This document shows positions 1 through 5,860 of a DNA stretch of 6,015 nucleotides, piece after piece. Both the position numbers and the translations under genes were made by a program. The stretch's first letter is position 1; the number at the start of each line of letters is the position of its first letter. This stretch comes from JAJZCD01 sp964570005. GTDB lineage: Bacteria > Patescibacteriota > Saccharimonadia > Saccharimonadales > UBA4665. Location: the NCBI GenBank assembly GCA_964570005.1, contig CAZMWE010000051.1, forward strand, positions 1 to 6,015, given 5' to 3'. The notes beneath the pieces are model-generated. The model was not told the origin of the DNA, did not search any database, and worked only from the letters and a program-made list of their open reading frames with translations.

Positions 1-1248
1 GAAGCCGCCTGGTGCTACAGCGCTTCCGGAAGCTGCGGTTCGGCGAGTGGCGAATGTGCCGCTGCCCGGACTCTGAACTGTAGTCGCAGCTGAACTAGTG
101 CTGTTATTGACCAGCATCTTGGTAACCGGTTGTCCGCCAACAACACCGATCAGCAGCCCGATAACTGCGCCCAGTACGGCTAGCGTCAGCGATTCGACCA
201 TAAATTCGCCCATGATGCGTAGATTGCTGCCACCGATAGCTTTAACAACGCCGATTTCTTTCTTGCGTTCACGTACCACCATGACCATGACCAGCAGGAT
301 GATGACCGCTCCAGCCACCACGGCACCGATCAGGCTGAAGGTGGAAACAGTTTTGACGCTGTTGAGCGGGGCGACAGTGTTATCGGCCTCTTGCTGGGCG
401 CTTACGACGTCGGCGCTGCTGCCCAGGGTGCTTTTGATGGACGAAGTTGTGTTGCTGAGATTATCGAGCGAGTCGACAGTAGCGGTGGCGCTGGTGACCA
501 CACCGCTTTGTCCGGAGAGCCGCTGCAGAGCCGGTAGTGACAGGACGACGGTATTCTGGGCGCTCTGATTGGAGGTCGTGAAGATACCAGCCACGGTCAG
601 TGTGGCGTTGTAGGCAGTAAAGGTACTGCCGATTGACAGATTGTTCTTGCTGGCCATCTTGCCGCTGATAAGCGCGTTGTTCGTATCGCTACTGCCGCTG
701 ATCAGCTTGCCGCTTTTGAGTGTAACGGCGTTACCGTCCAGCGCGTCTGCACTCGTAAGGTCGTTGGCGCCAAGGAACGAAACCGGCAGGCTGAAGGTTG
801 TCGTTATGTTGTTATCGCTGCTGCCGCCCGTGAAGAAGCGCGGGCCGTTGCTGTTAAACGTGGTGGGAGACGTTAAACTGGTGGTGGTCTGGGAAGATGA
901 GTTATCGCTCCCAAAGCGCCCGAAACTAGGCGTGGACGATCCGGTGGTCGATTGGCGGTCGGTCAACGTTTCGGTCACGTTTGAGACGTGTGCCAGATTC
1001 TTAACCTTGGCGATCTCGGCTGTAGTCAGAGCATTGTTGGCACTACTGCCTGGGTCGAAACCGGCCGGTGAAATAGTGATAGTGTTACCAATGCTGCTTT
1101 TGACACTCTTGATTTTATTTTCGACTGCCCGCTGCGCGACGAGCATCGTCAGACTGAGCCCGATACTGAGACCTAGGATAACTACGATGGCTCCGGTGCG
1201 CACGCCGTTCCGAAAAGCGTTGCGGATTCCCCTGCTGACTGGATTCAT
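1..1248 (-). CDS. ABC transporter permease, MacB/FtsX type (partial; C-terminus lies beyond the left edge)
   Basis: Read on the minus strand from ATG at 1248, this frame stays open for 416 codons to the window edge. The protein begins with a short cytoplasmic basic stretch and a first membrane segment (about residues 17-37). A long extracytoplasmic domain follows (about 40-300), resembling the MacB periplasmic core, then a second membrane segment (about 302-325). Next comes the hallmark cytoplasmic coupling-helix motif at 326-348 (VRERKKEIGVVKAIGGS at its core) and a third membrane segment (about 350-371). The fourth membrane helix is expected past the edge. The family works with an ABC ATPase, and often a MacA-like adaptor, to export peptides, lipoproteins or drugs, or to transmit force across the membrane; the substrate cannot be told here. 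Odd points are a Ser/Thr/Asn/Gly-rich insert at about 98-150 and a Ser/Thr/Ala/Gly-rich stretch after the third helix (377-416), where these permeases normally have a short loop. The ATPase partner is not in the window. Confidence 0.9.
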   Translation of the reverse strand, partial: MNPVSRGIRNAFRNGVRTGAIVVILGLSIGLSLTMLVAQRAVENKIKSVKSSIGNTITISPAGFDPGSSANNALTTAEIAKVKNLAHVSNVTETLTDRQSTTGSSTPSFGRFGSDNSSSQTTTSLTSPTTFNSNGPRFFTGGSSDNNITTTFSLPVSFLGANDLTSADALDGNAVTLKSGKLISGSSDTNNALISGKMASKNNLSIGSTFTAYNATLTVAGIFTTSNQSAQNTVVLSLPALQRLSGQSGVVTSATATVDSLDNLSNTTSSIKSTLGSSADVVSAQQEADNTVAPLNSVKTVSTFSLIGAVVAGAVIILLVMVMVVRERKKEIGVVKAIGGSNLRIMGEFMVESLTLAVLGAVIGLLIGVVGGQPVTKMLVNNSTSSAATTVQSPGSGTFATRRTAASGSAVAPGGF

Positions 1249-1257
1249 ATGTACTAA

Positions 1258-1262
1258 CCTTA
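1258..1262 (-). promoter_or_regulatory. Weak ribosome binding site of the ABC permease
   Basis: On the minus strand TAAGG lies 9 bases before the ATG at 1248. It is a short match to the Shine-Dalgarno core at a usable distance and supports this start; no other in-frame start sits closer to the first membrane helix. Confidence 0.4.
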
Positions 1263-1283
1263 TGTTACATGCTGTTAAGCCAG

Positions 1284-1289
1284 AGTATA
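1284..1289 (-). promoter_or_regulatory. Candidate -10 hexamer for the ABC permease
   Basis: TATACT on the minus strand is a 5 of 6 match to TATAAT. It would start transcription near 1277 and give a leader of about 29 bases that includes the TAAGG site. I see no convincing -35 hexamer at 16-18 bases, so this is a plausible but incomplete promoter. Confidence 0.4.
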
Positions 1290-1345
1290 CGGATGTTTTG
1301 CTGCGCTTTCGCCCCGGGAAACTGGTAAAGCGTTTCTTTTCGCTA

Positions 1346-1374
1346 TTGCAGCGGCGCGCTACACTATATATAGA
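1346..1374 (+). promoter_or_regulatory. Promoter of the flippase-like gene, placed for a leaderless mRNA
   Basis: TTGCAG (1346-1351) and TATAGA (1369-1374) are separated by 17 bases, the optimal spacing. Only six bases lie between the -10 hexamer and the ATG at 1381, so transcription should begin at or next to the start codon. No Shine-Dalgarno sequence precedes the ATG, which agrees with a leaderless message. An alternative -10, TACACT at 1360-1365, would give a leader of about 9 bases, still without a ribosome binding site. Confidence 0.55.
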
Positions 1375-1380
1375 TACGTC

Positions 1381-2322
1381 ATGACCAAACAAAAACTGGA
1401 CCGAAAGCGTGCGCTTGCCTGGCGGGTGTTACTCACGCTCGCTCTGTTGCTGGCTGCGGTATATGCGGTAGTCCGCAATTGGCACACGGTGGACGGCAGC
1501 CTGCGCGTGGCACGCGGCAGTGATCCGGTGTGGCTGGCTGCCGCGCTGCTGCTCATGGCACTGACATTCTGTATCGCCGCTGCCGTGTATGGCGTACTGG
1601 CACTGCACCGGCTCCGGTACTGGCAGACATGGCTCGTGAGCCTGGCTGGTGCGTTTGTGAATCGTTTGTTACCGTCCGGTCTCGGCGGTCTGGGGCTAAG
1701 CGGCGTGTACTTGTATCGGCGAGGTCATTCGCCAGCCGAGGCAACAGTGGTCGTTTCGGTCAATAATCTGCTAGGAATAGCGGCGCATGTGCTGCTACTT
1801 GCTGCGATCTTTGCTCTGCGACCGCAAGTCATACAAGCTTTGTTTGCAGGGCGCCATATCGGTCTGTCATTGAACGTGGGACTGGCGGTGGTGCTGGTGG
1901 CTGGTATGCTCACCTGCCTGCCGGGGGTGCGTAGACCGCTCGCTCGCTTTATGTGGAACCTGAATAGAAGCGTGCGGCATTTGAAACTGGCAAAGGTCGT
2001 GCTGGCGCTCATGCTTTCAGCGCTGCTTACGGTTACGTACACGGGCATTCTGGCCTGCACTGCCCGATCGATCGGTGTTGAACTTGGCGTGTTGCAAGTG
2101 TTTATTGTGTTCTCGCTCGGCATGCTGGCGGGTACGGCGACACCAACGCCAGGCGGCCTTGTCGGGGCTGAAGCCGGACTATTCACGGGTTTTACGGCCT
2201 ATGGAGTGTCGGTGCTGGATGCTGGTGCCGCAGTGTTGCTGTTCCGGCTGGTGACGTATTGGCTGCCTCTGTTTCCAGGTCTCTTGGCGCTGCTTGCGGG
2301 CCGCAAAAATGGCTTGATATAA
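1381..2322 (+). CDS. Flippase-like integral membrane protein, LPG synthase transmembrane family (UPF0104/YbhN type)
   Basis: This 313-residue protein is almost wholly hydrophobic, with about seven or eight membrane segments (roughly residues 12-31, 50-72, 83-97, 123-146, 163-181, 206-226, 237-252 and 280-306). It carries the conserved landmarks of the lysylphosphatidylglycerol synthase transmembrane family (PF03706): NRLLPSGLGG at 94-103 followed by a Y/L-rich helix end, TPTPGGLVGAEAG at 254-266 with Glu264, and RLVTYWLPLFPG at 289-300. In MprF the equivalent domain flips aminoacylated phospholipids; in stand-alone members the cargo is generally unknown and may be lipids or lipid-linked glycans. 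There is no C-terminal aminoacyl-transfer domain, so synthesis of lysyl-PG by this protein is not supported. The start is fixed by the adjacent promoter. It is divergent from the ABC permease and followed after 101 bases by a small gene on the same strand. Family assignment is firm, function is not. Confidence 0.87.
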   Translation: MTKQKLDRKRALAWRVLLTLALLLAAVYAVVRNWHTVDGSLRVARGSDPVWLAAALLLMALTFCIAAAVYGVLALHRLRYWQTWLVSLAGAFVNRLLPSGLGGLGLSGVYLYRRGHSPAEATVVVSVNNLLGIAAHVLLLAAIFALRPQVIQALFAGRHIGLSLNVGLAVVLVAGMLTCLPGVRRPLARFMWNLNRSVRHLKLAKVVLALMLSALLTVTYTGILACTARSIGVELGVLQVFIVFSLGMLAGTATPTPGGLVGAEAGLFTGFTAYGVSVLDAGAAVLLFRLVTYWLPLFPGLLALLAGRKNGLI

Positions 2323-2327
2323 TTTAA

Positions 2328-2341
2328 GTAGTAAAAACTAC
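2328..2341 (+). repeat. Small inverted repeat just after the flippase-like gene
   Basis: GTAGT and ACTAC form a perfect 5-bp stem with an AAAA loop, six bases past the TAA stop. There is no T-tract after it, so it is unlikely to be an efficient intrinsic terminator; it may protect a 3' end or be chance in an AT-rich gap. The adjacent stretch at 2342-2361 is AT-rich and could hold a weak promoter for the following small gene (TTTAAG at 2323-2328 and TATATT at 2347-2352, 18-base spacer), but the -35 match is poor. Confidence 0.3.
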
Positions 2342-2411
2342 ATCGATATATTGATAAATATCACAGCCAAGGTGGGTACGACTAGGCATACTTCGAATTG
2401 TAGACAAACAA

Positions 2412-2419
2412 AAGGGAGG
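2412..2419 (+). promoter_or_regulatory. Strong Shine-Dalgarno site of the small basic protein gene
   Basis: AAGGGAGG ends four bases before the ATG at 2424. It is the only strong Shine-Dalgarno match in front of any gene here and is the main reason to believe that the short reading frame is translated. The spacing is at the short end of the usual range. Confidence 0.65.
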
Positions 2420-2423
2420 CGAT

Positions 2424-2624
2424 ATGTACAGGCACAGTGCTAGTGGTAGGCATACAAAAACGCCGGCGGTGGTAACGGAAACGTTCGCGCAATACCTTAT
2501 TTTACCCTCAGAACCAGAGGAAGTTATTGGGGCGGCAAATGTGTCGTTCGGCTTCCGTAACCGTTATATGACTAAGCGTCGAGTAATGCGAATTATCCGC
2601 CGGATCCGCCGGACTCAGGTGTAA
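2424..2624 (+). CDS. Small basic protein of unknown function (66 aa)
   Basis: I do not recognise this protein. It is supported by a strong Shine-Dalgarno site, by lying in a gap not claimed by other genes, and by ending 18 bases before the stop of the convergent peptidase gene. The first half is polar (His/Ser/Thr), the middle (residues 21-45) is mixed and acidic-to-hydrophobic with SEPEE at 29-33, and the end is a dense cationic stretch, KRRVMRIIRRIRR at 51-63. That tail could form an amphipathic helix suited to binding nucleic acid, ribosomes or acidic membrane lipids. There is no signal peptide or membrane segment. The Ile-Arg-Arg pair is encoded by a perfect 9-bp tandem repeat. It may be read together with the upstream flippase-like gene, 101 bases away, or from its own weak promoter. 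A spurious frame cannot be fully excluded. Confidence 0.6.
   Translation: MYRHSASGRHTKTPAVVTETFAQYLILPSEPEEVIGAANVSFGFRNRYMTKRRVMRIIRRIRRTQV
2595..2612 (+). repeat. Perfect in-frame 9-bp tandem repeat (two copies of ATCCGCCGG)
   Basis: Two abutting copies encode Ile-Arg-Arg twice (residues 58-63) in the basic tail of the small protein. Because the unit is a multiple of three, gain or loss of a copy would change the length of the cationic tail without breaking the frame. Confidence 0.7.
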
Positions 2625-2638
2625 TCACAACTCCCCCA

Positions 2639-2644
2639 TTTTTT
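2639..2644 (+). other. T-tract in the 18-bp gap between convergent genes; no clear terminator
   Basis: Six T residues follow a run of five C residues just past the stop of the small basic protein and run into the stop codon of the peptidase on the other strand. Only a trivial GTG/CAC stem (loop TAAT) lies nearby, so an intrinsic terminator is not demonstrated for either strand, and the two transcripts may overlap at their 3' ends. Confidence 0.3.
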
Positions 2645-3722
2645 AGGGCGCGTGGGTGACGGTAAAACTCTGACCGTCAGTTCCTAATACTGATGGCGTC
2701 GCGAGCGGCTGATGCGTGTTTGAAATCAGGGTGATGGGCTGGGCGTTGCCGTTGGCCGCACTGAGGTTGCTGCCGCTTGCGGTCAGCGTAGCACCGGTGA
2801 ACGCTACGGGCGCGAAGTTGTCGAGCGGCAGGAGTTTACCGTGGCTGGAGCTTAAGTCTTCCTCGATCCACTCGGCTGACGAGAGTGAAGAGGTGAACGT
2901 GACATTGGTAGTGAAGGATTTACCGGTCGTGGTGTCAGTGATGGTAATGCTCCATTGGCCAGTGGTGGTCCGGGCTACGGATGCACTCATATTGTCACCG
3001 GGCGTCACGGTGAGGCTGTTGATTGGTGTAGCAGCGCTCTGCGGGAACAATTCATAGAAAGCTGATGAGGTTTCGTGACCGTGTGAAACGGTGTTCATGG
3101 TGCCGACCTGGATAAGATCGGTAGCGGTTACGCCGCCGAGGCCGATCCAGGCAGCGTCGTAGGCGGTCCGGACGGTTGTGGCAGTGGCAGCCGGCACGGT
3201 CCAGGCACCGGATATGGCGGTGTACTGGATATTTGCGGTGGCCGCCAGATAGCCGGACCAGTTACTTGATACGTAGCTTGTGGTAGTAGGTGGTTGTGGT
3301 GCCGGGGTGGTTGGGTTTGTGCCGATCGTGCTGCCACCCGGATTGTCTGGTGTGGTAGTGGAGGAGTTTCCGCCCGCGGGTGTCGGGTTAACCGGTGACA
3401 AGCCGGTGACGCTGGCATCCGGTGCGGGTGTGACTACCGGTACCGGTGTGACGCTGTGTGGAATACTGGCTGTCGTGACTAGCTGAGGTGCGGCCGGAAT
3501 TGGGGCTGGTGCAACAAGCGGTGTGGTTTCGGTACTGGACGACGCTGGTGTGGTGGTCACAGCAGGCTGCTTAACCGACGTAGTCTGCGAGTGTAGTGGT
3601 TTGCTTACTGGAGACGTGGTATTATACTGGGCTCCGACGACAATAAATCCTGCTGTCAAAGCCGTCATTATAATTATACGCGGCGCACTCACTGCAATGC
3701 CCCTGAATCCCAATCTTGCCAT
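2643..3722 (-). CDS. Membrane-anchored glutamic peptidase, family G1 (eqolisin/peptidase A4 fold) with Pro/Thr/Ser stalk
   Basis: Read from ATG at 3722 the protein has 359 residues. Residues 15-31 (RIIIMTALTAGFIVVGA) form an N-terminal membrane anchor or signal peptide after a basic start. Residues 32-148 are a low-complexity stalk of Pro, Thr, Ser, Val and Ala. The catalytic beta-sandwich spans about 150-310: SSNWSGYLA at 152-160, GAWTVP at 172-177, AAWIGLGG at 190-197, then LIQVG with Gln205, FYELFP at 222-227, TPGD at 240-243, and SAEWIEED with Glu284. Gln205 and Glu284 match the Gln/Glu pair (Gln53, Glu136 in scytalidoglutamic peptidase) at similar spacing, so activity is likely, probably extracellular and at acid pH as known for the family. 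A tail of about 50 residues follows. A TTG at 3761 would add 13 residues but lies inside the promoter's -35 box, so I reject it. The gene sits 48 bases after the debranching gene but has its own promoter. Confidence 0.88.
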   Translation of the reverse strand: MARLGFRGIAVSAPRIIIMTALTAGFIVVGAQYNTTSPVSKPLHSQTTSVKQPAVTTTPASSSTETTPLVAPAPIPAAPQLVTTASIPHSVTPVPVVTPAPDASVTGLSPVNPTPAGGNSSTTTPDNPGGSTIGTNPTTPAPQPPTTTSYVSSNWSGYLAATANIQYTAISGAWTVPAATATTVRTAYDAAWIGLGGVTATDLIQVGTMNTVSHGHETSSAFYELFPQSAATPINSLTVTPGDNMSASVARTTTGQWSITITDTTTGKSFTTNVTFTSSLSSAEWIEEDLSSSHGKLLPLDNFAPVAFTGATLTASGSNLSAANGNAQPITLISNTHQPLATPSVLGTDGQSFTVTHAP

Positions 3723-3731
3723 GTAACGCTT

Positions 3732-3761
3732 ACTATACTTGACTCTACTTATGCTTTGCAA
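3732..3761 (-). promoter_or_regulatory. Promoter of the glutamic peptidase gene
   Basis: On the minus strand TTGCAA (3756-3761) and TATAGT (3732-3737) are 18 bases apart. Transcription should start near 3725, about three bases before the ATG at 3722, giving a near-leaderless mRNA without a Shine-Dalgarno site. This places the peptidase under its own control although it follows the debranching gene closely on the same strand. Confidence 0.6.
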
Positions 3762-3771
3762 GTTGGCTTGC
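3758..3771 (-). repeat. Perfect 5-bp hairpin overlapping the debranching gene stop and the peptidase -35 box
   Basis: GCAAG and CTTGC are separated by a four-base loop (CCAA on the minus strand). The hairpin covers the last base of the TAG stop at 3771 and part of the TTGCAA box. With no T-tract after it, it is not a standard terminator; it could be a 3' end structure or chance. Confidence 0.35.
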
Positions 3772-5744
3772 TAACTCGGCTGTTCGGTTAGCCGCCAGGC
3801 GCGCAGCAGCTCGGCTACGCTCCACGCCTGCCAGGGGCAGCCGCGGGCAGTAAACGGTGCATCGCCGTCAAGGATTTCGCTGACGCTGCCTAGGCCGTAG
3901 TCGCTTAGGTGCTGTTTGAGTAGCGGTTCGAGTAGCTGACGGGACTGTAGTGGATCGTTATATGCCCGTAGGTGCGCCTGCACAAACGGGCCGATGAGCC
4001 AGCTCCAGGTGGTACCCTGGTGGTACGCGGCGTCACGCTGCTCGGTAGTGCCTTCGTAGCGGCCGATGTAACCGGCAGCTTCGGGTGCCAGGCTGCGTAG
4101 GCCGAAAGGTGTCAGCAAGGCGGATTGGCAGGCTTCCACAATCGCCCGCTGCTGCGCTATCTCAAGCAGACTATACGGCAGGGAAACGGCCAAAAGCTGA
4201 TTGGGGCGAAGGAGTGCCTCGTGGCCATTAGGTCCGTCAAGTACATCGTAGCAGTAACCTGTCTGATCGTTCCAGAAGCGGCTGAAGCTGTGTCTGACCT
4301 GCTCTGCCCGCTTCTCGTACGCGTCAGCGCTTTGCCCGAGCGTCCGGGCAAAATCGGCCATGGCGCGCAGCGCGTTATACCATAGTGCATTCACCTCGAC
4401 CGGTTTGCCGATGCGCGGTGTCACCACATGGTCGCCGTATTTCGCGTCCATCCAGGTTAGCTGCGTACCCGATTCACCGGCGTAAAGCAACTGGTCGGTC
4501 GAGTCGATGTGTATCTGATGGCGGGTGCCGGTAAGGTGGCAGCCAATGATGGCGTCCAGTACCGGAAACAGCTCGCGCACCAGACCATCGTCGTGGGTGT
4601 GTTCGTGGTAAGCGCGGATGGCCTGGAAGTACCAGAGCGTGGCGTCGACGGTATTATATTCCGGCTGCGTGCCGGCATCCGGAAAGCGGTTCGGTAGCAT
4701 ACCACCGTCCACAAATTCGGCGAAGGTGTGTAAAATCTGAGCAGCAATTTCCGGGCGGCCGGTTTCAAGTGTCAGGCCTGGCAGGGCAATCATAGTGTCG
4801 CGGCCCCAGTCGCCGAACCAGGGATAACCGGCGATGACGCTACTTCCCTTCCCACGTCGCACGATAAACTGGTCGGCGGCTAGTATGAGTTGACGGATTT
4901 CGGCGGGCGCGCTTGCCAACGGACTTGCCGCGACGAGCTGCTGCTCGTAGCGGCTGCGGACCTGCAGAGCGGCCTCGCCATCCAGGTCTGCGTCAGGATC
5001 AGTACTAGCAATGATATCCAGGGACTTACCGGCGTGCAGCCTGGCATGGAAAACCCCCGCCAGTAGATCATTATCGTAAGCTTCGATTCCCCGCTCCGCC
5101 TCGGCTTGTAAGTACAGGTTTTGGTGCCAGACGTTTTGTGGTTCCATACCGGCCGTCTGGCTCAATATATAGAACGGTACGCTGTTTTCACCTGGGGCGA
5201 TGATTTTGAGCCCGTGTTTCACAACATCAACCTGCATATTCACACCGGTATCACGGCTGCGGGCATGGTGATCGCGGTAGTTAGCAAGTGCCTTTATGTC
5301 TAGCGTGACAGGACCACCCGCGAGCAGTGTGTAGCGGACGTAAGTCGTGTTGGCTCCGACTGGCATCCAGATGCGTTTTTGCAACCTGACATCACCTACG
5401 GCGAATGTCCACACTGGCATAGTACCGTCAAGCTCGAAGCGGTCGATATGCGTATAACCCTCTGGCTCTACTGCGCCCGGACGCCATCTGTTAGTAAAAA
5501 GCTGTACTGTTTCACCATTGCCGGTCACGGTTTCTTCCAGGTTGGCGAGCAGCAGCGTACGGCCGAGCGGTGGCTCCAGCGCGGCCACTAACATGCCATG
5601 GTAACCGCGTGTTCGCAGTCCGGCTACAGTGCCCATGGCATAGCCACCCAAGCCGTTGGTGACGAGCCACTCGCGTTGCTCGGCTGCTGGCAGATCCGTA
5701 TATATAGTGCGCTTAAAGTCGACGGCGGATTGTGCGCTGGGCAT
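3771..5744 (-). CDS. Glycogen debranching enzyme, amylo-alpha-1,6-glucosidase (archaeal/bacterial type)
   Basis: This complete 657-residue cytoplasmic enzyme hydrolyses alpha-1,6 branch points of glycogen or related glucans, releasing glucose and letting phosphorylase or amylases continue. The N-terminal beta-rich domain (about 8-245) opens with the family signature: REWLVTNGLGGYAMGT at 24-39 and RTRGYHGMLVA at 44-54. The C-terminal (alpha/alpha)6-barrel (about 280-650) carries the catalytic-domain motifs GYPWFGDWGRDTMIALPG at 306-323, DATLWY at 367-372, TWMDAK at 430-435, VEVNALWYNAL at 449-459, LRPNQLLAVSLP at 512-523, TTWSWLIGPF at 578-587 and CPWQAWSVAEL at 636-646; acidic residues such as Asp312, Asp316, Asp433 and Glu450 are present. 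The length fits the short archaeal/bacterial type (GDE_N plus GDE_C, GH133-like), not the long eukaryotic bifunctional enzyme. The start is set by a -10 box six bases upstream. No other glycogen gene is visible nearby. Confidence 0.95.
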   Translation of the reverse strand: MPSAQSAVDFKRTIYTDLPAAEQREWLVTNGLGGYAMGTVAGLRTRGYHGMLVAALEPPLGRTLLLANLEETVTGNGETVQLFTNRWRPGAVEPEGYTHIDRFELDGTMPVWTFAVGDVRLQKRIWMPVGANTTYVRYTLLAGGPVTLDIKALANYRDHHARSRDTGVNMQVDVVKHGLKIIAPGENSVPFYILSQTAGMEPQNVWHQNLYLQAEAERGIEAYDNDLLAGVFHARLHAGKSLDIIASTDPDADLDGEAALQVRSRYEQQLVAASPLASAPAEIRQLILAADQFIVRRGKGSSVIAGYPWFGDWGRDTMIALPGLTLETGRPEIAAQILHTFAEFVDGGMLPNRFPDAGTQPEYNTVDATLWYFQAIRAYHEHTHDDGLVRELFPVLDAIIGCHLTGTRHQIHIDSTDQLLYAGESGTQLTWMDAKYGDHVVTPRIGKPVEVNALWYNALRAMADFARTLGQSADAYEKRAEQVRHSFSRFWNDQTGYCYDVLDGPNGHEALLRPNQLLAVSLPYSLLEIAQQRAIVEACQSALLTPFGLRSLAPEAAGYIGRYEGTTEQRDAAYHQGTTWSWLIGPFVQAHLRAYNDPLQSRQLLEPLLKQHLSDYGLGSVSEILDGDAPFTARGCPWQAWSVAELLRAWRLTEQPS

Positions 5745-5750
5745 GAGACC

Positions 5751-5780
5751 AGTATATATTGCTTACGCCTTAAGTGTGTA
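5751..5780 (-). promoter_or_regulatory. Promoter of the debranching gene, placed for a leaderless mRNA
   Basis: On the minus strand TATACT (5751-5756) ends exactly six bases before the ATG at 5744, the same geometry as the flippase-like gene. TACACA (5775-5780) is a 4 of 6 match to the -35 consensus at an 18-base spacing. No Shine-Dalgarno site is possible in the remaining six bases (GGTCTC), so a leaderless message is expected. One copy of an AGTGTGTA repeat overlaps the -35 box. Confidence 0.55.
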
Positions 5781-5818
5781 GCATTTTTCACGCATCTGTT
5801 AGCGGCAAGTAGTGTGTA
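5773..5818 (+). repeat. Direct repeat AGTGTGTA, two copies (5773-5780 and 5811-5818)
   Basis: Two identical 8-bp copies lie 38 bp apart start to start in the divergent control region. The first overlaps the -35 box of the debranching gene; the second lies just upstream of the response-regulator promoter. They could be binding sites for a shared regulator; chance cannot be excluded for repeats this short. Confidence 0.35.
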
Positions 5819-5837
5819 TGTGCTCGACATGCATACA
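5815..5837. promoter_or_regulatory. Candidate operator: inverted repeat TGTATG / CATACA
   Basis: Perfect 6-bp arms at 5815-5820 and 5832-5837 are separated by 11 bases (17 bp from arm to arm). The right arm coincides with the -35 position of the response-regulator promoter, so a dimeric protein bound here would interfere with it. This is inference from symmetry and position only. Confidence 0.3.
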
Positions 5838-5860
5838 TATGAGCCGTAAGTATCTATAAT
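5832..5860 (+). promoter_or_regulatory. Promoter of the response regulator gene
   Basis: A perfect TATAAT lies at 5855-5860. The hexamer 17 bases upstream, CATACA (5832-5837), matches only the ACA half of the -35 consensus, which would suit an activator-dependent or repressed promoter. Transcription would start near 5867 and give a leader of about 57 bases, unlike the leaderless genes nearby. The rest of the leader shows no clear riboswitch or attenuator fold. Confidence 0.55.

Noticed and set aside
98..1384. Two long plus-strand reading frames (98-568 and 641-1384) opposite the ABC permease
   Set aside because: Their translations are Leu/Ser/Thr/Val-rich without domain logic, and they mirror the Ser/Thr-rich codons of the minus-strand permease, which has clear membrane helices and the coupling-helix motif. 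The second also runs over the permease start and the divergent promoter.
3128..3418. Minus-strand 96-residue Pro/His-rich frame inside the peptidase gene
   Set aside because: It is an alternative frame of the same low-complexity stalk region; no ribosome binding site or separate promoter.
3436..3447. 12-bp perfect palindrome ACCGGTACCGGT
   Set aside because: It lies in the stalk coding region and follows from repeated Thr-Pro-Val codons (Val-Thr-Pro-Val-Pro); no sign of an operator or recombination site.
3270..3630. GT-rich, repetitive-looking DNA that could be taken for a minisatellite or CRISPR-like array
   Set aside because: There is no fixed repeat unit or spacer; the bias comes from Thr and Pro codons of the stalk on the minus strand.
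2716..3726. Plus-strand frames opposite the peptidase, including Gly/Val-rich ones at 3280-3486 and 3523-3726
   Set aside because: They are the complement of Pro/Thr/Ala codons in the stalk and the catalytic domain; the minus strand carries the intact G1 peptidase motifs.
4125..5303. Several 60-103 residue frames on both strands within 3771-5744
   Set aside because: All are shadows of the debranching enzyme, whose motifs are continuous from residue 24 to 646.
5598..5849. Plus-strand 83-residue frame and minus-strand 5624-5830 frame across the divergent gap
   Set aside because: They overlap the debranching gene N-terminus and the promoter region and have no ribosome binding site or recognisable protein features.
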